This document shows positions 35,254 through 43,614 of a stretch of DNA of 64,000 bases, in pieces (position 1 is the stretch's first letter; the number at the start of each line of letters is the position of its first letter). The DNA is from Pirellula sp. GTDB taxonomy: Bacteria; Planctomycetota; Planctomycetia; Pirellulales; Lacipirellulaceae. The stretch covers positions 1 to 64,000 of the forward strand of contig PNKX01000008.1 of assembly GCA_013822725.1 (NCBI GenBank), read 5' to 3'. Position numbers and translations under genes: made by a program. The notes under the pieces are model-generated. The model was not told where the DNA came from, searched no databases, and worked only from the letters and a program-made list of their open reading frames with translations.

Positions 35254-35619
35254 CTACGAACGACTTCCCAGAAGCTCCTCGATTCTACGGATGAGCGCCG
35301 GGTATTGGTAGGGCTTCGCGACGAACTCCGTAGTCGGCAAAGGACTTGCGCTGCGCTTGAACGCGCCGAGCACGACGATTGGGGCGTCATTGCGGGCCGC
35401 CGCGGCGATGAGCCGCGCCGCAGAATCTTCACAAACGCCGGTCTGCTCTTCGACGTCGACCACAATCAGGTCGGGCCGTTCCGCATCGGCGAGCTGAGCC
35501 CCCCGCCAGGTTTCACGGGCTTCCAGCACCTTGGCGCCGTTACGGGCCAGCAGCGAACTCAGCACGTCGCGCGATTCACGCGAACGGTCGACGATTAAGA
35601 CGCGCGCAGTGGGAGACAC
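35254..35619 (-). CDS. Stand-alone response regulator receiver domain
   Basis: A 121-residue CheY-like receiver without output domain. Asp55 (LIVVDVEE) is the likely phosphorylation site, Asp11 is in the acidic pocket, and Lys102 (FVAKPY) is conserved. Two features are divergent: only one acidic residue precedes (VDRS instead of a DD pair), and the Ser/Thr switch after strand 4 is replaced by Gly/Ala (VVLGAF). It lies directly upstream of the FHA-GAF kinase on the same strand with a 40-nt gap, so the two likely form a phosphorelay. Confidence 0.88.
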   Translation of the reverse strand: MSPTARVLIVDRSRESRDVLSSLLARNGAKVLEARETWRGAQLADAERPDLIVVDVEEQTGVCEDSAARLIAAAARNDAPIVVLGAFKRSASPLPTTEFVAKPYQYPALIRRIEELLGSRS

Positions 35620-35767
35620 GGACGACTCTCCGGCGTGGCGAAATTGGGAAGAATAGCGATGCGGGTCGCTCGTTCTCAGGCGGGGCGGGGAGCATAGGCG
35701 CCGGCCGCGGGCCAGTGGAAGACCACTTTGTCACGATGGCGTGCATTCGAGGAATGCGGGGAGAGTA

Positions 35768-35866
35768 GCCCGCGAATCACGCGAATCTACGCCAATAAAA
35801 AAACAGGTAGAGGGAAATTTCAACTCTGACCTAACCCATTCGCGATCATTCGCGTGATTCGCGGGC
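35768..35866. repeat. Inverted repeat, family E
   Basis: The arms about 35768-35797 (GCCCGCGAATCACGCGAATC) and 35837-35866 are inverted copies with few mismatches around a 40-nt AT-rich loop. Same family as 661-740. It sits in the divergent spacer between the receiver-domain gene and ompH; the rest of this 450-nt spacer shows no gene. Confidence 0.87.
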
Positions 35867-36068
35867 AAAATCGCATTTCAAAGGCCCAAAGAATCCGCCT
35901 CAGAACTGCTCTTTACGGCCAACCGCCCCCTCGGCACAATACCCGCCGAATTCAACCCTTCCGCCCCAATCCCGCATGGCAACATTCGGGGGCGTCTCGT
36001 TAGCCCCTGGGCGGGTCCCCAGAATCGTCTGGTCATGGATGATCAGATACCAAGCAAGGAGTGCTGAC

Positions 36069-36785
36069 GTGAAAAAGCTGCTGATTTCAGCCGCCGTCGT
36101 TGGACTAGTCTCTTCCGCCGCCGCGCCGGTTTTGGCTCAATCCGCGGCTGCCGCCCCTGCCGCTGCTGGATTCAGCGCCGGCGCCAGCGCGTCCCAGTAT
36201 CACATTGCCGTCGTCGACATCAGCTTCATCTTCAAGAACTATCCGGCCTTCACCAGCCAGATCGAGAAGCTCAAGGGCGAAATGGAAGCCGCCGACGGCT
36301 CGCTGCGTGCGGAGCGCGATCGTCTCGTCCAAATGGAAGAGGAACGTAACACCAAGAAGCCCGGCAGCCCCGAGTTCAAGCAACTCGACGAGAACCTGGC
36401 CCGCTTGAAGGCTGAATTCAGCATCAAGCAAGGAACCGTTCGTCGCGATTTCCTCGAGAAGGAAGCGACGGTCTACTTTACCTGCTACAACCAGGTCGCC
36501 GAAAAGGTGAAGGCCTACGCCGACAAGAACAACATCGGCATGGTCCTGCGGTTTACCGGCGATGAACCCGGCGTCGATCGGACCGCCGCCCCCGACCGGG
36601 AAGCGGTGATGCGGTTGATCATGCAGCCAATCATTCACCAGAACCACATCGACATCACGCCTGACGTGTTGATGATGTTGGGCGTCGACGTCCGCAACCT
36701 GCCGCCGCAACCGACGACGGGCGTGCCGGCCACCGCGACCCGCCCGGCCGCTCCGGCTCAAGGCTTCGCGCCCCAACGGCAGTAG
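36069..36785 (+). CDS. OmpH/Skp-family periplasmic chaperone
   Basis: A 238-residue exported Skp/OmpH-type chaperone for outer-membrane proteins. GTG 36069 with a good ribosome site (AAGGAG) opens a signal peptide (KKLLISAAVVGLVSSAAAPV, then LAQ). The domain starts IAVVDISFIFKNYPAF, followed by a long helical coiled-coil hairpin (QIEKLKGEMEAADGSLRAER and on), then MVLRFTGDEP and a Pro/Ala-rich tail. Placement just upstream of lpxC and lpxA repeats the usual bamA-skp-lpxD-fabZ-lpxA logic of outer-membrane building, though bamA and lpxD are not here. A terminator follows, so it is probably transcribed apart from lpxC. Confidence 0.9.
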   Translation: MKKLLISAAVVGLVSSAAAPVLAQSAAAAPAAAGFSAGASASQYHIAVVDISFIFKNYPAFTSQIEKLKGEMEAADGSLRAERDRLVQMEEERNTKKPGSPEFKQLDENLARLKAEFSIKQGTVRRDFLEKEATVYFTCYNQVAEKVKAYADKNNIGMVLRFTGDEPGVDRTAAPDREAVMRLIMQPIIHQNHIDITPDVLMMLGVDVRNLPPQPTTGVPATATRPAAPAQGFAPQRQ

Positions 36786-36803
36786 TAACGATCGCTCTCT
36801 GAC

Positions 36804-36855
36804 GCGACGGCGCCTCTCGACTTCCCCCCTTCGAGCGGCGCCGTCGCTTTCTCTT
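36804..36855 (+). terminator. Terminator after the OmpH gene
   Basis: A perfect 11-bp stem (36804-36814 with 36837-36847), with a smaller CTCGA/TCGAG pair inside the loop, is followed by TTTCTCTT. It lies 18 nt past the stop and before lpxC. Confidence 0.82.
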
Positions 36856-36899
36856 GCAATCTTGGCAAGCTCACGCTTGCCCTCAAGGCTCGACAGCGC

Positions 36900-37772
36900 A
36901 TGATCTCGCCCCGCATGCAACAAACGATCGCCGCTCGCGCCGTCGTAGCTGGTTTCGGCTATTGGAGCGGCCGCGACGTGCGACTGGAATTTCGACCCGC
37001 AGCGGCGGGAACCGGAATCACCTTCGTGCGGAGCGATCTTGGCGCCTCGGCGCGAGTTCCCGCCCGCGTTGAGCTGCGGGTGGAAGTTCCCCGCCGCACC
37101 AATCTCCGCCAAGGTCGCGTCGAAGTCGAAATGGTCGAGCACGTCCTCGCGGCGCTCTCGGGCCTCGGCATCGATAACTGCGAAGTCTGGGCCAACCAAC
37201 CTGAGATGCCTGGTTGCGACGGCTCCTCGGCCGCGTTCGTCGACGCTCTCGTCCGGGCAGGCATCGTGGCTCAAGGAATCGAAGCCAACCGCGTCGCCGT
37301 CACCGAGACGGTTCGCGTCTCCGAAGGCGAATCATGGATCGAGGCGCGCCCCTCGGCCAAAAATCAACTTTCGATCGAGTACCAGCTCGATTACCCGACG
37401 GCCAGCGTCATTGGCCGCCAAGTGGCCCGCGTCGTTGTGACGCCGGAGCGCTTCCGGAGTGAGCTTGCCCCCTGTCGCACTTTTTTGCTACAGACCGAAG
37501 CCGATCAACTTCGTCGCCAAGGATTAGGGCTGCGGGTCACCAACCGCGACCTCCTGGTCTTCGACGAACGAGGCCCGATCGACAACCGCGTTCGTTTCCC
37601 GAACGAATGCGCCCGACACAAAGCGCTCGACGTTCTCGGCGATTTGGCCCTCGCGGGCTGCCGGCTCGTCGGCGAGTTTACCGCGTACCGCAGCGGTCAT
37701 CGACTCCACGCGGAGCTGACGCGGCAGTTAGTCGAACGGTTTGCCACGACGGCGTGGCGAGCCAGCGCCTAA
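36900..37772 (+). CDS. lpxC: UDP-3-O-acyl-N-acetylglucosamine deacetylase
   Basis: LpxC catalyses the committed, zinc-dependent step of lipid A synthesis in the cytoplasm. At 290 residues it is of normal length. Catalytic elements are present: Glu80-His81 in VEMVEHVLAALSGLGIDNCE, His240 and Asp244 in RHKALDVLGDLAL, and His267 in SGHRLHAEL. The N-terminal GxGxxSG region is changed to GFGYWSG from the usual GVGLHSG. ATG 36900 is chosen; ATG 36915 is possible. It is followed by lpxA after 31 nt, so an outer-membrane lipid A pathway is likely. This agrees with planctomycetes having a gram-negative type envelope. Confidence 0.95.
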   Translation: MISPRMQQTIAARAVVAGFGYWSGRDVRLEFRPAAAGTGITFVRSDLGASARVPARVELRVEVPRRTNLRQGRVEVEMVEHVLAALSGLGIDNCEVWANQPEMPGCDGSSAAFVDALVRAGIVAQGIEANRVAVTETVRVSEGESWIEARPSAKNQLSIEYQLDYPTASVIGRQVARVVVTPERFRSELAPCRTFLLQTEADQLRRQGLGLRVTNRDLLVFDERGPIDNRVRFPNECARHKALDVLGDLALAGCRLVGEFTAYRSGHRLHAELTRQLVERFATTAWRASA

Positions 37773-37803
37773 CGGCCTCGAATCAGGCGGATGATAGGAA
37801 GAT

Positions 37804-38616
37804 ATGAACATGGCTACGAGCATTGCAGCGAACGCCTGGGTCGATCCCCGGGCGGAAATCGACGAAGAAGTCGTCATCGGCCCGTTTTGCACGATCGGCG
37901 CCGGCGCGCGCATCGGTCGCGGCACACGGCTCCACAATAACGTGACCCTGATGGGCAACGTGACGCTGGGGGCCGACAACATTCTGTTCCCCAACGTCGT
38001 CATCGGCGCCGAGCCGCAAGACTATAGCTATCGCGGCAGCGACACCGCCGTGGTGATCGGCGACGGCAACACCTTCCGCGAAGGGGTGACCGTCAATCGC
38101 GGCAGCGAGAAGGAAGATGGCGTCACCCGCATCGGCGACCACAACTTCCTGATGGGCAATTGCCACGTCGCCCACGATTGCAAACTTGGCAGTCACATTC
38201 TGATCGCGAACGGCTCGCTGCTTGCCGGACATGTTCACATTCACGATCACGCCTCGATTTCGGGTGGGGTCGCCGTTCATCAGTTCGTCACGATCGGCAG
38301 CTACTCGTTCATCAGCGCCCTCAGCCGGGCGTTGCACGACGTGCCGCCGTTCATGTTGGTTGAAGGGATTCCCGCCCGGCCGCGTTGCATCAACATCGTC
38401 GCGCTCAAGCGGAACGATTTCACCGCGGAGCGAGTCGAGTTCATCGCCGCGGCGCATCGCTTGCTGTACCGATCGAAAGTCGGTCTGAGCCACGCTCGCG
38501 AGATCCTGCGCACCAACGATCAAATCTCGCCCGACGTGGAGACGCTGCTGGCGTTCATCGAAGGGCAACAAGTCGGCAAGCATGGCCGCGGCCGTGAAGT
38601 CCGGAGGGCCGCATGA
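37804..38616 (+). CDS. lpxA: UDP-N-acetylglucosamine acyltransferase
   Basis: LpxA transfers a 3-hydroxyacyl chain from acyl carrier protein to UDP-GlcNAc, the first step of lipid A synthesis. The 270-residue protein has hexapeptide repeats forming a left-handed beta helix (about 8-185; VIGPFCTIGAGARIGRGTRL and more) and a C-terminal helical part. The active-site His lies in NCHVAHDCKLGSHILIANG, and GGVAVHQFVTIGSYSFIS is a family segment. ATG 37804 or 37810 can start. It overlaps the next gene by ATGA, so translation of the oxidoreductase is likely coupled. Confidence 0.96.
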   Translation: MNMATSIAANAWVDPRAEIDEEVVIGPFCTIGAGARIGRGTRLHNNVTLMGNVTLGADNILFPNVVIGAEPQDYSYRGSDTAVVIGDGNTFREGVTVNRGSEKEDGVTRIGDHNFLMGNCHVAHDCKLGSHILIANGSLLAGHVHIHDHASISGGVAVHQFVTIGSYSFISALSRALHDVPPFMLVEGIPARPRCINIVALKRNDFTAERVEFIAAAHRLLYRSKVGLSHAREILRTNDQISPDVETLLAFIEGQQVGKHGRGREVRRAA

Positions 38617-39734
38617 GCCGCCTGCGTCTCGCCGTCATCGGCGTCGGTCACCTGGGCAAGATTCACGCCAAGTTGGCCGCCGCGATTCCAGAAATTGAAC
38701 TCGTCGCGGTCGTCGATTCTCGGCTTGAAGCCCGTGAGGCGCTCGCCAAGGAAACCGGCGCTCGGCCGGTGGCGCACTTCCGCGAACTCATCGGCGAAAT
38801 CGACGGCGCCGTCGTCGTCACGCCGACCGTGACGCATTTCGACGTCGCCAGCGAACTCATTCGCGCGGGCGTACACGTTTTCGTCGAGAAGCCGATCACG
38901 CCGACCGTCCGCGAGGCTGACGAACTAGTGCAGCTTGCTCGTCGCCGGCAACTGGTGCTGCAGGTCGGCCACGTCGAACGCTTCAATCCGGCGTTCGTCA
39001 GCGTGCAAGATCGCCTGCAAGAGCCGAAATTCATCGAAGCCCGCCGCCAAAGCGGCTTCACGTTTCGCTCGACCGACGTCGGCGTGATCATGGATCTGAT
39101 GATTCACGACATCGACGCCGTGTTGTCGCTCGTGAAATCGCCCGTGACCAGCGTCGACGCCGTCGGCGTCTCGGTGCTGGGCGATCACGAAGATATGGTC
39201 AGCGCTCGCCTCCACTTCGCCAACGGCGCTGTGGCCAACCTGATCGCCTCGCGCACCAGCTACGCTCCGGCGCGGACGATGCAGGTCTACACGCCGACGC
39301 GCTTTGCGTCGATCGACTTCGCGACGCGCAAAGCGACCGTGGTTGAACCGCGGCTCGACGTGCTGCAACGCGATTTTCACGTGAACGAGTTGAACGACGA
39401 AACCCGCAATCATTTGCGGGAGCAATTGTTCAACGAGTTGCTTGTGAAGGAAGACGTTCCCGCCGTCGAAAGCAACGCGATCGAACAAGAACAGCGCGAC
39501 TTCGCCGAGGCCATTCGCACCGGCCGCGAACCGCGCGTCACCGGCGCCGATGGCCGCGATGCGGTCGCCGTGGCCGAGATGGTGCTTGCATCAGTCCGTG
39601 AGCATCAGTGGGACGGCGCCGACAGCCGTCGCGTCGGGCATCTGGCGTCGCCGATGTTGCCACTGCCGATGGTCGCCGCGCTGGACGAATGGGCGACCGA
39701 CGATACGGTCATTCTGCGTCGCAAGGCGGGGTAG
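38613..39734 (+). CDS. Gfo/Idh/MocA-family oxidoreductase in the lipid A operon
   Basis: A 373-residue NAD(P)-dependent sugar oxidoreductase. The N-terminal Rossmann part begins RLAVIGVGHLGKIHAKLAAA, and the EKPITPTVREADELVQLA segment carries the conserved Glu-Lys-Pro. The C-terminal alpha/beta domain includes GHVERFNPAF and MIHDIDAVLSL with the usual His. It is coupled to lpxA by a 4-nt overlap. In other bacteria a member of this family (GnnA) oxidises UDP-GlcNAc at C3 so that GnnB can make a 3-amino sugar for amide-linked lipid A. That role is an inference here; no GnnB-type aminotransferase is in the window. Confidence 0.88.
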   Translation: MSRLRLAVIGVGHLGKIHAKLAAAIPEIELVAVVDSRLEAREALAKETGARPVAHFRELIGEIDGAVVVTPTVTHFDVASELIRAGVHVFVEKPITPTVREADELVQLARRRQLVLQVGHVERFNPAFVSVQDRLQEPKFIEARRQSGFTFRSTDVGVIMDLMIHDIDAVLSLVKSPVTSVDAVGVSVLGDHEDMVSARLHFANGAVANLIASRTSYAPARTMQVYTPTRFASIDFATRKATVVEPRLDVLQRDFHVNELNDETRNHLREQLFNELLVKEDVPAVESNAIEQEQRDFAEAIRTGREPRVTGADGRDAVAVAEMVLASVREHQWDGADSRRVGHLASPMLPLPMVAALDEWATDDTVILRRKAG

Positions 39735-39743
39735 GGGACTTTG

Positions 39744-39829
39744 CAGCCCCCCGCTCCGCCGGGGGGTAGCACGTCGCAGGACGACGCCTACCGGTATGGA
39801 AACCGACCCCCTGGCAGAGCCAGGGGCTG
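39744..39829. repeat. 84-nt GC palindrome, family P
   Basis: The arms about 39744-39766 and 39807-39829 (CAGCCCCCCGCTCCGCC and complement) flank the conserved centre TAGCACGTCGCAGGACGACG with CTACCGGTATGG. It lies between the tail-to-tail oxidoreductase and permease genes and ends 4 nt from the permease stop. Confidence 0.9.
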
Positions 39830-39832
39830 CCA

Positions 39833-41296
39833 CTACGCTAAGTCGCGATCTTCGAAGAAGATCAGCGCCAGCAAGATCGCAGCACCGCTGTAAAGCACGC
39901 TATACAGCAGCGCCCAGCCGAGATACGACATCGGTACGCTGCTTGCGCCGGCGATGGCGCCCTCGATCTCGAAGTGATCGAGCACGGGCAGAATCACCGA
40001 CAACAGCTTCCCAATGAAGCGGACGAACACGATCTCCCCAGCGGCCGATTTCACGATCAGCGCCGCCAAGTGGCCCAGCACGTAAATTGAGCCACAGATC
40101 ACCAAGTTCGGCAACATCGGCAGCCGCGTCGAGACGGCGACGCTGATCGCCGCCAAGATCACCGACTCCAGGAACGCCAGCACGAGGCCGGGGATGATCC
40201 GCACGACCTCCAGGTAGCACTCGGTCCACTCCGGCGTCGTCTTCGCCGACTCACGGGCGTCGTACACCACTTTGAACGACACCGTCAGCAAGAAGACGAT
40301 GCCGAGGATGATGAACATCAGCACGATCGGCCAGATGATGCCGAGGAACTTGCCGATGATGAACTGACGGCGGCCGACCGGCTTTGACAGCACGGTCAGG
40401 GCGGTGCGGCCTTCAATTTCGTCGGCGACCGACGTGCTCGCCGTCCAGAGAGCCATGATGATGGCCAGGACCTTGATCATCGTCATGCCCGAAGTCTTGA
40501 GCATCTTCACGTCTTCGCCGAACGTGTTGTACGGGATGAAGACGAACGCCACGAGCGCCACGACGCCGATCATCACCAGCATCGTGAACAGCGGCTGAGC
40601 AATCGTTTCCTTCGCGGTCGCGGCGGCGATCACCGACGTTCGCGGCGCCAGGAATCGTACCAGCAGATAGAGGACGTAAAGGCCAATCGTGCTGGCGGCG
40701 GCGATCGGAATCGCCCGCACCTGCGGCGTTTCGACGTCGGTATACATCTGGATCGAGACGGTCGCCGGCGAATCGCTCTCATTGGTGATGAAGAGCGTTG
40801 AGACGTCCCCTTCGAACGCGCGCGGCGTCGAAACCCCCGGCGCCCACGAATAGGTCTCGCCACCTTGCACCAGGATCAGCGGTTCGACGAACCCTTTTTT
40901 CGCGGCGACGTTCACCGCGACGTCTTGGTCGCTGCTGATGGTGAAGCTTTGCAGTTCGCTCGCGCGGAATGCAGCCGGAACTTCGACGTCGGCCTTGCGC
41001 GGGCCGACTTCAATCTTCTCGACGATCGGCGCCACGTCGGGGAGCCGCTTGAGCGACGCTACGATCCGGTCGACCGGCATCGACGGGCTCGCCAGCAGCG
41101 CGAGCGCTGCCATCGAAATGACCACATACGAGATCGGCCGCAAGATTCCTTCGCCGACCGCTTCGGCGATCGAGCGGGCGGCCCGCCGGTTCACCACCCA
41201 CGTCACCCCCCATATCAACAGCAGGATCAAGGCCCCAATGGTCACGCCGACCGCCAGGATCCAGATGGGGGTGAGCCAAATCGTCAACTTCGACAT
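39833..41296 (-). CDS. ABC-2 type transporter permease
   Basis: A 487-residue inner-membrane protein, probably the permease of an ABC-2 exporter. The strongest mark is the segment EIEGRTALTVLSKPVGRRQF then IIGKFLG, the cytoplasmic coupling stretch shared by such permeases. Membrane segments are seen at about 12-35, 57-72, 205-222, 240-260, 278-296, 320-345, 368-395, 398-420 and 465-485. An extracytoplasmic domain of about 120 residues lies after the second segment (VEVPAAFRASELQSFTISSD, AVNVAAKKGFVEPLILVQGG). No ATPase gene is adjacent. The substrate is unknown. Confidence 0.82.
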   Translation of the reverse strand: MSKLTIWLTPIWILAVGVTIGALILLLIWGVTWVVNRRAARSIAEAVGEGILRPISYVVISMAALALLASPSMPVDRIVASLKRLPDVAPIVEKIEVGPRKADVEVPAAFRASELQSFTISSDQDVAVNVAAKKGFVEPLILVQGGETYSWAPGVSTPRAFEGDVSTLFITNESDSPATVSIQMYTDVETPQVRAIPIAAASTIGLYVLYLLVRFLAPRTSVIAAATAKETIAQPLFTMLVMIGVVALVAFVFIPYNTFGEDVKMLKTSGMTMIKVLAIIMALWTASTSVADEIEGRTALTVLSKPVGRRQFIIGKFLGIIWPIVLMFIILGIVFLLTVSFKVVYDARESAKTTPEWTECYLEVVRIIPGLVLAFLESVILAAISVAVSTRLPMLPNLVICGSIYVLGHLAALIVKSAAGEIVFVRFIGKLLSVILPVLDHFEIEGAIAGASSVPMSYLGWALLYSVLYSGAAILLALIFFEDRDLA

Positions 41297-41344
41297 GTGG
41301 TTACCGCGTAACGGAGTAGATCAATTGAATTGAGGGGGTCGCTA

Positions 41345-41644
41345 TTAGTGCCGAATTTGAAAATCGTCGAACTCGCCAGTCCCAGGTCGAGCGTCGACGG
41401 CGACTTGCCGGATTCGCCCTTCCATACGCTCGGCGATAGCCGCCATGAACCGGCTCAGTTCCGCCGGCGTGCCTTCGGCGACCATTTCCACCCGGCCATC
41501 GGCCAAATTCCGCACAAAGCCTGTGATTACAAATCCCGCGGCCAGACGCCGGGTCGTTTCGCGAAAGCCGACCCCTTGGACATGGCCGCTGTAAAAAGCC
41601 TGCCGTCTTTCGATCGGCGCTGCGTGCTGGTCGCTAGAACCCAT
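41345..41644 (-). CDS. Acylphosphatase
   Basis: A small cytosolic enzyme that hydrolyses acyl phosphates. The 99-residue chain has the signature FYSGHVQGVGFRETTRRLA with catalytic Arg28, and GFVRNLADGRVEMVAEG with Asn46. The rest (FMAAIAERMEGRIRQVAVDA) completes the alpha/beta sandwich. ATG 41644 adds about 14 residues before the domain, slightly longer than usual. It follows the permease gene's start by about 50 nt on the same strand. Confidence 0.95.
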   Translation of the reverse strand: MGSSDQHAAPIERRQAFYSGHVQGVGFRETTRRLAAGFVITGFVRNLADGRVEMVAEGTPAELSRFMAAIAERMEGRIRQVAVDARPGTGEFDDFQIRH

Positions 41645-41668
41645 GACAATGCCAATCGCCGAACATCA

Positions 41669-41745
41669 AAGCCACTGGCTCCGCCGGTGGACGAATAGCC
41701 GGCGACCGTTGCACCCACTTCGTCCACCGGCAGAGCCGGTGGCTT
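41669..41745. repeat. Inverted repeat (AAGCCACTGGCTCCGCCGG type)
   Basis: The 27-nt arms 41669-41695 and 41719-41745 are inverted copies with two mismatches. The arms resemble family P in spirit (CTCCGCCGG) but the centre is different. It lies in the divergent spacer between the acylphosphatase gene and the next plus-strand gene. Confidence 0.86.
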
Positions 41746-41873
41746 CAATCACCGATCGCGGGCCTGCCACCGGCGAAACGCGCCGATTTCAGCCGGAGAT
41801 TTGAGTATATCGGCGTGCCAGCGGCCGTTCCAGCCTTGACCCCCCCGCCACGGGCCAATACTCTCCGCTCCCC

Positions 41874-43118
41874 ATGCCGTACTATCGGTCCATCCGCTGC
41901 ATTACGATCGCCCTGGCGGCGATGTTCGCGCTGGCCGCGGTCCGCTCGGTCGAGGCCCAACAAGCGCCCCAGCAACCAGCCGCGGGCGTCTTGGTGTTGC
42001 GAAACGGCAACGTCCTCCCCGGCGTGGTTTCCCGCCAAGGGAGCCACTACCGCATTGAGAGCGAAGGCTCAGTGCTGCAGATCCCAGCTTCCCAGGTCGA
42101 GATGGCCTGCACGTCGCTGGTCGACGCCTACGAACAGCGCCGGCAGCAACGGGTCGGCAACGCGACCGATGCGCACCTCGAACTCGCCCGTTGGTGCCTG
42201 CGTCACGGTCTGCTGGCCGAGGCGGCTCGCGAAATCCTCGACGCCCGCACCGACGATCCCGGGCACCCCGCGCTCCGGACGCTCGACTTGCAGCTGCAGC
42301 AAGGGCTAGCCGACGAAGCAAGCCGCCTGCAACGCCAGCGCGACGCCGTCGCTCTCGCCTCGCATGCCGAACCAGTCGCAATGGAAGAAATCGCGCAGCC
42401 GGAGCGCATGATTGAACCGACTGCCGAAGTGCAAGAGAAGTTTGTCCGCAGCATTCAACCGATGCTGATCCACGGCTGCACCATGTCGGGATGCCATGCG
42501 CCCAACTCGCGGCAAACGATGGAACTCGACCGCTGGGCCCTCGAAGGAAGCGGCATCCCGACGCTCATCCGCAAGAATCTCGAGCACGTCCTCGCCCAAG
42601 TCGACGTTGAAGACCCGGCGAGCAGCCCGCTGATGCGGCGTGCTCGCCAAGCCCACGGCATGCGCAACTCGCAACTATCGACGCCGCTCGCTCCCTATCA
42701 AACCGCCATCCTGATCGAGTGGCTCAACGAAGCGGCCGGCGTGCAGCCCGAGGCGCAGCTACCGGCCGAGCCGAGCGCTGATCCGCATGCCGTCGATCCG
42801 CGTCTCGTCGATCCATCGATGGCCGGCGAGGGTGAGATCACCGAGGCGATGGTCGACGAAGCGGCGCAGGAGATGCTGAACCGCGGCAAGGCGAAAACGA
42901 GAACGGCGTTTACGCCGCGCGATCAGTTCGATCCCGAGATATTCAACCGTCGCCAAGCGCGTGCCAAGAACAAGAAGTCCGAGCTAGCGGAAGATCGCGC
43001 TGACGGAACGACGCCAAGTGACAGTTTGATTCCCGAGACGATCGAGTTCACTCCTACGGCGCCGGCATCGGCTGAGGAGTCGGCGGACCCTCCAGCGGAG
43101 GCGACCAGTAGGGATTGA
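41874..43118 (+). CDS. Exported protein with a C-X4-C-H motif
   Basis: A 414-residue exported protein. ATG 41874 opens a signal peptide (CITIALAAMFALAAVRSVEA). Residues about 35-80 form a small beta part (GVLVLRNGNVLPGVVSRQGS). The middle (about 185-300) looks like a diverged planctomycete cytochrome c-like domain: FVRSIQPMLIHGCTMSGCHA with Cys202, Cys207 and His208, then ASSPLMRRARQAHG, as in membrane-associated cytochrome domains. The Cys spacing is C-X4-C-H instead of C-X2-C-H, so heme attachment is uncertain. The last 120 residues are charged and low-complexity. The 3' end overlaps a convergent lipoprotein gene by 65 nt. Confidence 0.75.
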   Translation: MPYYRSIRCITIALAAMFALAAVRSVEAQQAPQQPAAGVLVLRNGNVLPGVVSRQGSHYRIESEGSVLQIPASQVEMACTSLVDAYEQRRQQRVGNATDAHLELARWCLRHGLLAEAAREILDARTDDPGHPALRTLDLQLQQGLADEASRLQRQRDAVALASHAEPVAMEEIAQPERMIEPTAEVQEKFVRSIQPMLIHGCTMSGCHAPNSRQTMELDRWALEGSGIPTLIRKNLEHVLAQVDVEDPASSPLMRRARQAHGMRNSQLSTPLAPYQTAILIEWLNEAAGVQPEAQLPAEPSADPHAVDPRLVDPSMAGEGEITEAMVDEAAQEMLNRGKAKTRTAFTPRDQFDPEIFNRRQARAKNKKSELAEDRADGTTPSDSLIPETIEFTPTAPASAEESADPPAEATSRD

Positions 43119-43320
43119 GATCGGCCTCCGACGACGGCGATTTCTGCGGCGGCGGATCGACCGTGTTATAGACTTGCCCGTTGAACGCCGACCCGGCGCG
43201 CTGCAAACTCCCCGAGCGTGGGCCTCCCGGCACCGGCGCTGAGTAATCGCACGCATCGCTACACATCCGGCAACCCCCGGCTGCAAGCAGCACGGCGGCA
43301 GCCCAGAACTTCCGTTCCAT
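43054..43320 (-). CDS. Small planctomycete lipoprotein
   Basis: An 88-residue predicted lipoprotein. ATG 43320 gives a short signal peptide with lipobox LLAAGGC. After it comes RMCSDACDYSAPVPGGP and then SGSLQRAGSAFNG, a pattern I have seen in small planctomycete lipoproteins (Cys-rich start, then an RAGS segment), followed by a Pro-rich tail. No biochemical role is known. It ends within the 3' part of the convergent C-X4-C-H gene. Confidence 0.72.
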   Translation of the reverse strand: MERKFWAAAVLLAAGGCRMCSDACDYSAPVPGGPRSGSLQRAGSAFNGQVYNTVDPPPQKSPSSEADLNPYWSPPLEGPPTPQPMPAP

Positions 43321-43500
43321 GGCGGCGTCTCGCAGGCTCCCCCTAAACGCCGCGCAGCATGCGCGGCCCCCTGGAAGCAATCATCGGACGCGCTGGTTCG
43401 CTCGAATGAGCGAAACTATGCCGATTGCAACGCTGGCGCCGGGCGTTCGACGCATGCTCGGCCCTCTGCAGCGCAATTCGGCGCTCCACATTGTCACGCC

Positions 43501-43553
43501 CATTTAGCCCCGCCGCTCGCGGCGGGAAGCGGGCTACCGCCCGCTGCTAAATG
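43501..43553. repeat. Small palindrome with two inner hairpins
   Basis: Ends CATTTAGC and GCTAAATG are inverted. Between them are CCGCCGCTCGCGGCGG and GCGGGCTACCGCCCGC, each self-complementary. It lies upstream of the 88-residue lipoprotein gene, in a spacer of about 290 nt with nothing else visible. Confidence 0.75.
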
Positions 43554-43614
43554 GCCGATGTGGCGTGGCGGCGTCGAGCGCGCTGCTAGGCGCCGCGCCC
43601 GCGAGGCCGTTGCG

